From NCBI GenBank assembly GCA_016788685.1, contig JAEUSS010000395.1, forward strand, positions 1 through 5,403: a stretch of 5,403 nucleotides of DNA, given 5' to 3'. A model generated the notes under the pieces. The model saw only the letters and a program-made list of their open reading frames with translations. It did not search any database and had not been told where the DNA came from. Made by a program: the position numbers and the translations under genes. Positions 1-5,403 of this stretch are shown piece by piece (within the stretch, counting starts at the first letter, position 1; each line of letters opens with the position of its first letter). This DNA comes from Prolixibacteraceae bacterium. GTDB lineage: Bacteria; Bacteroidota; Bacteroidia; Bacteroidales; Prolixibacteraceae.

Positions 1-59
1 AAATCCGTCCCGCACAAAAAGCCTCTGATTAAAAAGAATGAGCGTTTTTCGGTGTATAC

Positions 60-67
60 TTTATTTG
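60..67 (+). promoter_or_regulatory. weak candidate -7 element of a Bacteroidota promoter for the sigma factor gene
   Basis: The octamer TTTATTTG differs at one defined position from the Bacteroidota housekeeping -7 consensus TAnnTTTG. It lies 57 bases before the chosen sigma factor start, a reasonable leader length. No good -33 TTG box is seen about 20 bases upstream (ATG occurs there), so the call is tentative. If real, it would give basal, sigma-ABfA-type expression of the sigma factor and would also argue against the upstream ATG at 38 as the start. The rest of 1-124 shows no gene or RNA that I can recognise. Confidence 0.2.
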
Positions 68-124
68 TATATTCGTAAACGCATATCCCAAATCAACAGT
101 CGATTGAAAGGAACTTACAGTCAT

Positions 125-709
125 ATGCATTTGTTTGATTCCCTTGCACAAGGGGATGATATAGCTTTCGAAAAGCTCTATAAACTATATTTTCCGCGAT
201 TGTATGCATTCTCATTTAAGATACTCAATGATAGCGGTTTGGCGAAAGATGTGGTACAAAATGTATTCATTAAAATATGGGAAATCCGAACTTCGTTTCG
301 GTTTGAAAATCCGGAAGCTTTTATTTATCAGATGGTTCGGAATTCCAGCCTGAACTACATCCGCCATCTCAAGGTTGTGGATAATCTGAAATTAAAGGTT
401 AAAGATCAATACCTGGGCGAAGAGCTGTATTACATTGATATGGTTGGCAATGAACCATACATCCTGATTGAAAAAGAGCTGGAGGAAAAAATCATGAAAG
501 TAATGAATTCATTACCTGATAAATGCCTGATTGTCTTTCGGATGAGCCGGATTGAGGGATTGAAGAATGTTGAAATTGCAGACCGGCTGAAGATCAGTAT
601 AAAAACTGTTGAAAAGCATATCTCAAAAGCAATGCAAATTTACAAAGGGAGTTTTGCGGATTATCTTCCCGCACATATTATCATTCTTATTTTACAAGGA
701 CTAAGATAA
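125..709 (+). CDS. ECF-type RNA polymerase sigma factor (sigma-70 family, Bacteroides expansion type, FecI-like)
   Basis: Cytoplasmic alternative sigma factor expected to direct RNA polymerase to the promoter of the nearby receptor operon. With the start at 125 it has 194 residues, typical of the family. Sigma region 2 spans about residues 11-82 (AFEKLYKLYFPRLYAF, then KDVVQNVFIKIWE, the polymerase-binding and -10 recognition part). A variable linker covers about 83-115. Region 4 spans about 120-175 with the helix-turn-helix signature NVEIADRLKISIKTVEKHIS for -35 recognition. Regions 1 and 3 are absent, as in ECF factors. The protein ends in a short hydrophobic tail (HIIILIL, about residues 184-190). 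An in-frame ATG at 38 would add 29 residues, but that extension is basic, not sigma-like, and precedes the domain. The ATG at 125 has a weak purine stretch (AAAGGAA) about 12 bases upstream. The next gene, 182 bases downstream on the same strand, is its probable anti-sigma factor. Family is secure; the regulon is inferred from context. Confidence 0.93.
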   Translation: MHLFDSLAQGDDIAFEKLYKLYFPRLYAFSFKILNDSGLAKDVVQNVFIKIWEIRTSFRFENPEAFIYQMVRNSSLNYIRHLKVVDNLKLKVKDQYLGEELYYIDMVGNEPYILIEKELEEKIMKVMNSLPDKCLIVFRMSRIEGLKNVEIADRLKISIKTVEKHISKAMQIYKGSFADYLPAHIIILILQGLR

Positions 710-891
710 CACATACACACCTACAAAACAACAACTTACACCCCTATTGCTATCAATTGCATTTACCCGCCAATTAACCAGCACTCCTTGTTTTCCATCA
801 ATCTCAACTGCAAAAAAAGCTCATCCATCAGGTAGGGTAAAGCACAGTCGCAAGTGTTAAGCTTATGTAAGAATACATATAACCTACAACA
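710..891 (+). other. G-poor, C-rich spacer between sigma factor and anti-sigma factor genes
   Basis: This 182-base gap holds no credible coding sequence. By my count, positions 711-830 contain 40 C and only 7 G on the + strand, and the first G after the stop codon is at about 749. C-rich, G-poor, unstructured RNA is what Rho-utilisation sites look like, so partial Rho-dependent termination after the sigma gene is possible (inference). The remainder (831-891) turns purine-rich and carries a short inverted repeat before the fecR-like start. No clear TAnnTTTG promoter and no intrinsic terminator (GC stem plus T run) was found. Confidence 0.6.
864..879. repeat. short inverted repeat upstream of the anti-sigma gene
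   Basis: TATGTA and TACATA are perfect 6-base complementary arms around the 4-base loop AGAA, ending 12 bases before the GTG start. It could be an operator or a weak hairpin close to the ribosome entry site. AT-rich 6-base arms also arise by chance, so the functional claim is weak. Confidence 0.3.
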
Positions 892-1890
892 GTGAATGAT
901 ATTACAGACAAAAAGATTCGAGACTATTTCAATGGTAAACTAACGGCTACTCAGGAAGCTGAATTAGTCCAATGGCTAAAGCTAAGCGAAGAGAACAAGG
1001 CATATTTTTTAAGCTGCAAAGAAAAAATAGACCCGCAGGAAATTGAACATCCTCTTCTGGAAAGTTCATTTATCGAATTGAAAAACAAGCTATTGATTAA
1101 TCAGGGAATTAGCTCAAAAATATATGGTACGGTGAGAAAACTACAACTCTCTTTTTCCCGGATTGCTGCAATGTTACTGACCGCACTAATTGCCGGTTTT
1201 GGGATTGCTTATCTTCTTATCGGAACTGCCCCTCCCCCGACAAAAGTAGTATGGTTCGAAACACAGGTTCCACGCGGGGAAAAGTCTCAGCTGATACTTC
1301 CTGATGGTTCAAAAGTCTGGCTGAATTCGGAATCACGCATTTCTTATCCGAGTGATTTCATGAACGGTAACAGGGTGATGAAACTAAGCGGGGAAGCATA
1401 TTTTGAAGTTGAACAACTTGAAAGCAGACCCTTTACCGTTGAAACCAATAATTATAATATCCGGGTTTTAGGTACAAAATTTAATGTGATGGCGTATCCC
1501 GATTTTAACCGGACCGAGACTTCCCTGATTGAAGGCAAAATAGAAATTCAGAAAGGAGAACAGAGCATTCAGGTCGCTCCCGGCGAAACTTTTACTTATG
1601 CCGACAAACAATATTCGATTAAAGAAGCCAAAGTCAGCCAAACAGCCAAGTGGAAGGATGGTGTCTTTGATTTTGATCAGATTGAATTTAAAGAACTGAT
1701 CGTGCGGATGGAACGATGGTACGATGTCGACATTGAAATCAAAAGTCCCGAACTTAATGAAATTCTGTATTCCGGGGTCTTTAAGAACGAAGAAACAATT
1801 TGGCAGGTATTAAATACGTTTCAATTAACCTTGCCGATTCGGTGTTCAAGAGTTGGATTCAGAAAATTTATAATTGAAACGGATAAGTAA
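892..1890 (+). CDS. FecR-family inner-membrane anti-sigma factor (FecR domain plus DUF4974-type C-terminus)
   Basis: Single-pass inner-membrane regulator of 332 residues, a normal length for Bacteroidota FecR proteins. Residues 1-88 form the cytoplasmic, charged sigma-binding part (DKKIRDYFNGKLTATQEAELVQWL is split here as DKKIRDYFNGKLT and AELVQWL). Residues about 91-112 are one membrane helix (IAAMLLTALIAGFGIAYLLI). The periplasmic FecR domain runs about 120-220, with the family hallmarks VPRGEKSQLILPDGSKVWLN, LSGEAYFEVE, FTVET and VLGTKFNVMAY. The C-terminal domain, about 255-330, has the DUF4974 look (FKELIVRMERWYDVDIEI, YSGVFKNEE, IWQVLN). The start is GTG at 892: an in-frame TAA lies at 880-882, and the first in-frame ATG is only at residue 94, inside the membrane helix. 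No clear Shine-Dalgarno site is visible. Expected partners are the upstream sigma factor and the STN domain of the downstream receptor. Whether it inhibits or activates the sigma factor cannot be told from sequence; both are known in this family. Confidence 0.93.
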   Translation: MNDITDKKIRDYFNGKLTATQEAELVQWLKLSEENKAYFLSCKEKIDPQEIEHPLLESSFIELKNKLLINQGISSKIYGTVRKLQLSFSRIAAMLLTALIAGFGIAYLLIGTAPPPTKVVWFETQVPRGEKSQLILPDGSKVWLNSESRISYPSDFMNGNRVMKLSGEAYFEVEQLESRPFTVETNNYNIRVLGTKFNVMAYPDFNRTETSLIEGKIEIQKGEQSIQVAPGETFTYADKQYSIKEAKVSQTAKWKDGVFDFDQIEFKELIVRMERWYDVDIEIKSPELNEILYSGVFKNEETIWQVLNTFQLTLPIRCSRVGFRKFIIETDK

Positions 1891-1914
1891 GCCGCTTGGA
1901 CATGATTTGATGGT

Positions 1915-1930
1915 GTTAAAACACTTTAAC
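1915..1930. repeat. AT-rich inverted repeat downstream of the anti-sigma gene
   Basis: GTTAAA and TTTAAC are perfect 6-base arms with a 4-base loop (ACAC), starting 25 bases after the anti-sigma stop. The 8-base palindrome GATATATC follows at 1932-1939. There is no T run and the stem is AT-rich, so it is not a convincing terminator. It could be a regulator-binding site in the receptor promoter region, or chance. Confidence 0.3.
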
Positions 1931-2012
1931 CGATATATCAGACAATAATTAGTTGCCAATATAAAAACAAATTAGCCTATGGGATAAAAGATAAGATATT
2001 GAAAAACTAAAA

Positions 2013-2037
2013 ATGGGGAATGCCCACCATCCCCCAT
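2013..2037 (+). promoter_or_regulatory. candidate hairpin in the leader of the receptor gene
   Basis: ATGGGG (2013-2018) pairs perfectly with CCCCAT (2032-2037) around a 13-base loop. A competing hairpin uses TGGG (2014-2017) with CCCA (2023-2026) around a 5-base loop, so the two are mutually exclusive. This GC block stands out in an otherwise AT-rich leader and ends 52 bases before the receptor start. It could affect mRNA stability or translation. A 13-codon open frame beginning at the ATG at 2013 and ending at TAA 2052-2054 overlaps it, but nothing else supports translation of that frame. No T run follows, so it is not an intrinsic terminator. Confidence 0.3.
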
Positions 2038-2089
2038 CAATTAGTTCGTGTTAACAAGCATTTTATTAATCACCAACAACTACAAAAGT

Positions 2090-5000
2090 ATGAAAAAAAA
2101 CAATTGGATTGCTGGGAGGGCTATGTCTTTCCAACGATGGAAAACCTTATTGATTATGAAGCTACTATTGGTATTTATCTTAGGGTTTATGATACAGTCA
2201 TATGCGGTTGAAACACAAGCGCAATCTTCTCGTTTGAACATCCGTTTTGAAAACAACACCTTGAAAGAGGTTTTTCAGAAATTAAAGGATCAGAGTGAAT
2301 TCTCTTTTGTGTATAAAGATGAGCTGATTAATTCTGTCAATAAAATATCAGGAAACTTTAAGGACGAAGAAGTCACTGATCTGTTGGATAAAGTTCTTCA
2401 GAATACTGGTTTAACATACATGATTAAGGGGCGTGCGATTGTGATATTACCCGGCGATGCCGAGGTGGTTGCAGGACAACAGCGTCCTGTTTCCGGAAAA
2501 GTCTCCGACTCTTCCGGAGCCCCGTTGCCCGGCGTTTCGGTGGTACTGAAAGGGACCAGTGTCGGGACGATAACCGACAGCAACGGTAAATATTCTCTGG
2601 GAAGTGTTCCTGAGGGTTCAGTTCTGCAATTCTCGTTTGTCGGAATGAAAACCAAAGAAGTACCGGTTGAAGGCAAATCAACAGTCAATACCGTACTTGA
2701 GGACGAAACAATTGGCATTGAAGAAGTTGTTGCTGTAGGATACGGATCGATGAAAAAAAGCGATTTAACCGGGGCAATTTCGAGCGTTAAAACTGAAGGG
2801 CTTGAGAGTATCCCCGTTCGTTCGGCAACAGAAGCCTTGCAGGGTAAAGTTGCAGGGGTTACCATAACATCAACCGGGGGTAGTCCCGGCTCTGCGCCTT
2901 CTGTCCGGATCAGGGGAATCGGAACGGTAAACGGGAACGATCCGCTTTATGTGGTTGACGGGTTCCCTCAAACCGACATCGGATGGTTAAACCAATCGGA
3001 TATCGCATCCATGGAAATCCTGAAAGATGCCTCTGCTGAAGCCATTTATGGTTCGCGGGGTGCCAACGGGGTTATCATCCTGACAACCAAAAAAGGTGTG
3101 ATGAGCAGTACCCACAAAATGAATGTGAATTTCAACATGTATTATGGTGTTCAAAATGTCAAGAAAAAATACGACATGATGAATGCTGAAGAATTTATCG
3201 ATTACCGGAACTTAGCCTATCTCAACGGAACAGGTCAGGCATGGAGTACCCCGGCCGAAAAGCAAGCCATGTTAACTTTCCTGAAAGATAATTTCGGGAA
3301 TACGAATGGAACCAATTGGCAAGATGAAATATTCCAGACAGCACCTATTCAAAATTATAACGTGTCTGTTTCAAACGGGACAGAGAAAACATCTTATTAC
3401 ACTTCTGTCGGTTACATGTCACAAGACGGTATTGTTAAAGAATCAGATTTTAAGCGTTTTTCGTGGCGGACAACTTTAGATAACCAATTGACAAAATGGG
3501 CAAAGTTGTCGAGCAATTTTTCGTTGGTTTCTCAATCCAGAAGGAATGTGGTTGAAAATACGATTTACAACGGAACGATATTTTGTGCCCTGACTGCTGA
3601 TCCGGTTACTCCTATTTATCGGACAAACCTGAAAAACATCCCTGCTTATCTTTCCAATCTGCTGCTGACCGAAAAAATCGATGTCAGTAACCCCTATTCA
3701 TTTTACAGCCCTGTTTTCTTCAACAACAGGCACAACCCGGTTGCTCAGCAAGCCGTAAATAAAGACAAGGTATGGAAAGATGTCACCTTCCGGGGCGGAA
3801 TCAATCTGGACCTTAGCTTAACAAGCTGGTTAAAATACCGGGGATCGGTAAACGCATCAGTCTACCGCGCGAACCCTGAATATTTTACACCTTCGTATTA
3901 TATTGGTGCATACCAGAATTCAGTCGACGGATCGGTAGGCAATGCTTCGTATACCTCAAATTATACGGTTATTGATAACTTATTAACGTTTGATAAAACG
4001 TATGATTGGCATGGTAAACATCATACTACATTTATGCTTGGTAATTCTGTCGAGATGACGAACAGCAGCAATTTCGGTGCAACCAAAATCGGTATTGTTA
4101 CCAATAACGAATCACAGAAGGTAATCGATGCTGCAACAAAAACGGCTTCCGCTTCAGGCATTAAATCCGACAGCTACCTGGTCTCGTATTTTGGACGGCT
4201 TTTCCATTCCTGGCAAGACAAATATATGCTTACGGCCACTGTCAGGTACGATGGTTCGTCAAACTTTGGTGCAGGAAATAAATGGGGAGTCTTTCCTTCT
4301 GTTTCCGGAGCATGGTCGTTTGCACAGGAAAATTTTGTAAAAAATGCTTTAGGCAGCACCCTGTCAAACGGGAAATTACGCATCAGCTGGGGGCAGATTG
4401 GCAATCAGGCCATTGATGGCGGAGCATACCGCTCAACCTATAGCCTGAACAGCGGATACTACCTTTTTAGCGGCGGTTTTCAGTTGGCCGGAGGCAAAAG
4501 TTACATGGGTAACCCGGATGCCAAATGGGAAACCACAGAACAAACCGATATAGGAATTGATTTGGGCTTGTTCAGTAACAGTCTGACTTTCTCTTTGGAT
4601 TACTTCTACAAAAAAACCAAAGACATGTTGCTTCAGGTGCCGCTGCCTCAATATATTGGTTATACCAACAATCCGTGGACGAATGCCGGAAGTATTGAAA
4701 ACAAAGGGATTGAGTTTAGCCTCAATTACCTGGGCAATGTCGGGGAACTGAAATACAACATCGGTGGCAATTTCTTCTCCTTCACAAATAAAGTTCTGTC
4801 GTTGGGTGGTGGCCAACCGTTGTATGGTGTAGGCTACGACTCTAAAACAATTACAAAAACCGAGGTGGGAGAACCGGTTGGCTATTTTTACGGGTTAAAG
4901 ACCGACGGCATTTTTCAGTCTCAGGCCGAAATTGACAACTATAAAAATGCGAAAGGCCAAAAAGTAGTGCAAGACAAGGCTCGTCCCGGAGACTTGAGAT

Positions 5001-5403
5001 ATGTTGACGTGAATGAAGACGGTATGATTTCGGACGCCGACCGCACTTCGCTTGGAAGCCCGTTCGCCAAATTTACTTATGGATTAAATCTCGGTCTGGA
5101 ATATAAGGGATTTGACTTGTCTGTGGTATTTTACGGAGTTCAGGGCAACAAAATCATGAATATGAAAAAACTCGATTTATATTCAGGAACAGCATACTAC
5201 AATGCTCCCAGAGATCTGATAACCAGCGCATGGACCGAATCCAACCGCTCAAACACGCAGTTCCGGATCACAACAGACAACTCTACCAATGTGCAGGTTT
5301 CTGACTGGCTGGCAGAAGACGGCTCGTACCTGCAATTGAAAAACATCCAGATCGGATACAAATTGCCTTCAGCCCTGCTCAAAAAAGCATTTATGCAGGA
5401 AAT
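2090..5403 (+). CDS. SusC/RagA-family TonB-dependent outer-membrane receptor with N-terminal STN signalling domain (3' end cut by window)
   Basis: Outer-membrane transporter expected to import a nutrient, usually a glycan fragment, using TonB energy together with a SusD-like lid protein, and to signal to the FecR protein. The window holds 1104 codons without a stop; roughly the last hundred residues are probably missing, since a typical near-C-terminal motif (GSYLQLKNIQIGYKLP) sits at about 1078-1093. Order of parts: a signal peptide with a long basic n-region (1-19) and hydrophobic core (20-36), cleavage plausible near SYA or TQA (39-44); an STN domain, about 48-120 (LNIRFENNTLKEVFQKLKDQ); a carboxypeptidase-regulatory-like Ig-type domain, about 131-204 (GAPLPGVSVVLKGTSVGT); a TonB-box-like stretch EEVVAVGYG (211-219); a plug, about 224-336, with LQGKVAGV, VRIRGIG, PLYVVDGFP and the family signature DASAEAIYGSRGANGVI (313-329); then the beta-barrel. 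An EF-hand-like loop lies at 973-984. The start is the first in-frame ATG after a TAG at 2042-2044; ATGs at residues 12 and 23 are less likely. Substrate unknown. Confidence 0.95.
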   Translation, partial: MKKNNWIAGRAMSFQRWKTLLIMKLLLVFILGFMIQSYAVETQAQSSRLNIRFENNTLKEVFQKLKDQSEFSFVYKDELINSVNKISGNFKDEEVTDLLDKVLQNTGLTYMIKGRAIVILPGDAEVVAGQQRPVSGKVSDSSGAPLPGVSVVLKGTSVGTITDSNGKYSLGSVPEGSVLQFSFVGMKTKEVPVEGKSTVNTVLEDETIGIEEVVAVGYGSMKKSDLTGAISSVKTEGLESIPVRSATEALQGKVAGVTITSTGGSPGSAPSVRIRGIGTVNGNDPLYVVDGFPQTDIGWLNQSDIASMEILKDASAEAIYGSRGANGVIILTTKKGVMSSTHKMNVNFNMYYGVQNVKKKYDMMNAEEFIDYRNLAYLNGTGQAWSTPAEKQAMLTFLKDNFGNTNGTNWQDEIFQTAPIQNYNVSVSNGTEKTSYYTSVGYMSQDGIVKESDFKRFSWRTTLDNQLTKWAKLSSNFSLVSQSRRNVVENTIYNGTIFCALTADPVTPIYRTNLKNIPAYLSNLLLTEKIDVSNPYSFYSPVFFNNRHNPVAQQAVNKDKVWKDVTFRGGINLDLSLTSWLKYRGSVNASVYRANPEYFTPSYYIGAYQNSVDGSVGNASYTSNYTVIDNLLTFDKTYDWHGKHHTTFMLGNSVEMTNSSNFGATKIGIVTNNESQKVIDAATKTASASGIKSDSYLVSYFGRLFHSWQDKYMLTATVRYDGSSNFGAGNKWGVFPSVSGAWSFAQENFVKNALGSTLSNGKLRISWGQIGNQAIDGGAYRSTYSLNSGYYLFSGGFQLAGGKSYMGNPDAKWETTEQTDIGIDLGLFSNSLTFSLDYFYKKTKDMLLQVPLPQYIGYTNNPWTNAGSIENKGIEFSLNYLGNVGELKYNIGGNFFSFTNKVLSLGGGQPLYGVGYDSKTITKTEVGEPVGYFYGLKTDGIFQSQAEIDNYKNAKGQKVVQDKARPGDLRYVDVNEDGMISDADRTSLGSPFAKFTYGLNLGLEYKGFDLSVVFYGVQGNKIMNMKKLDLYSGTAYYNAPRDLITSAWTESNRSNTQFRITTDNSTNVQVSDWLAEDGSYLQLKNIQIGYKLPSALLKKAFMQE

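Larger units (their letters stand above)
1891..2089 (+). other. spacer and presumed 5' leader of the receptor gene
   Basis: This 199-base gap should hold the promoter read by the cassette's own sigma factor, since receptors of this type are usually its target. I could not identify a convincing -35/-10 pair. A TTG at 1953-1955 has no matching TAnnTTTG downstream, which fits ECF rather than housekeeping recognition but does not prove it. Visible structure includes the inverted repeat at 1915-1930, the 8-base palindrome GATATATC at 1932-1939, and the G4/C5 hairpin at 2013-2037. The last 50 bases are A-rich and lack a Shine-Dalgarno site, as usual for Bacteroidota. Confidence 0.5.

Noticed and set aside
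38..124. Upstream in-frame ATG extending the sigma factor by 29 residues
   Set aside because: The extension has no sigma-factor similarity, is rich in basic and aromatic residues, and would make the protein longer than the family norm. It also covers the best promoter candidate.
1915..1930. Intrinsic terminator after the anti-sigma gene
   Set aside because: The stem is AT-rich, only six pairs long, and no T run follows it.
1953..1980. Housekeeping promoter (TTG box plus TAnnTTTG) before the receptor
   Set aside because: The TTG at 1953 has no acceptable TAnnTTTG at the right distance; the sequence there is GCCTATGGGAT-like.
2093..2100. Run of eight A at codons 2-4 of the receptor as a possible phase-variation tract
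   Set aside because: A-rich second codons (Met-Lys-Lys) are normal for signal peptides in this phylum. Eight A alone is weak evidence for slippage, and the frame is intact here.
2020..2211. 63-codon open frame on the + strand ahead of and overlapping the receptor start
   Set aside because: It overlaps the receptor signal-peptide coding region in another frame, has no recognisable domain, and its composition follows the receptor reading frame. It is a shadow.
2398..2865. 155-codon open frame on the - strand
   Set aside because: It lies wholly antisense to the conserved carboxypeptidase-like and plug regions of the receptor, is rich in S/T/P as expected from reverse-complemented coding DNA, and matches no family I know.
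4433..4816. 127-codon open frame on the - strand, and smaller frames at 4128-4404 and 5197-5382
   Set aside because: All fall inside the continuous beta-barrel coding sequence of the receptor, which translates coherently through them.

Overview
The window looks like chromosomal DNA of a Bacteroidota bacterium, most likely from the order Bacteroidales. The evidence is the gene content (an ECF sigma factor of the Bacteroides expansion type, a FecR-type anti-sigma factor with a Bacteroidetes-style C-terminal domain, and a SusC/RagA-type receptor), the A-rich sequence in front of the starts in place of strong Shine-Dalgarno sites, and a moderate, slightly AT-leaning base composition. The style of the receptor N-terminus would suit a Marinilabiliales/Prolixibacteraceae-like member, but that is only an impression and cannot be settled from the sequence alone.

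Layout, all on the + strand: a short upstream edge with a weak promoter candidate (1-124); an ECF sigma factor (125-709); a strikingly G-poor, C-rich spacer (710-891); a FecR-like transmembrane anti-sigma factor that begins with GTG (892-1890); a 199-base spacer with an AT-rich inverted repeat and a G4/C5 hairpin candidate in the presumed receptor leader (1891-2089); and a SusC/RagA-family TonB-dependent receptor with an N-terminal STN signalling domain, still open at the window edge (2090-5403). A SusD-like lipoprotein and then degradative enzymes would be expected beyond the edge.

Together the three genes form a trans-envelope signalling cassette. By analogy with Fec/Pup-type systems and Bacteroides glycan loci, nutrient binding to the outer-membrane receptor is passed through its periplasmic STN domain to the C-terminal domain of the inner-membrane FecR protein. 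This releases or activates the sigma factor, which transcribes the receptor operon. The nutrient, probably a glycan or glycoconjugate fragment, cannot be read from this sequence.

I see no RNA gene, mobile element, CRISPR array or unfamiliar protein family. The protein content is a recognisable and fairly ordinary cassette. The less routine signals are in the two spacers and in the matching domain plan of the receptor N-terminus and the anti-sigma C-terminus.
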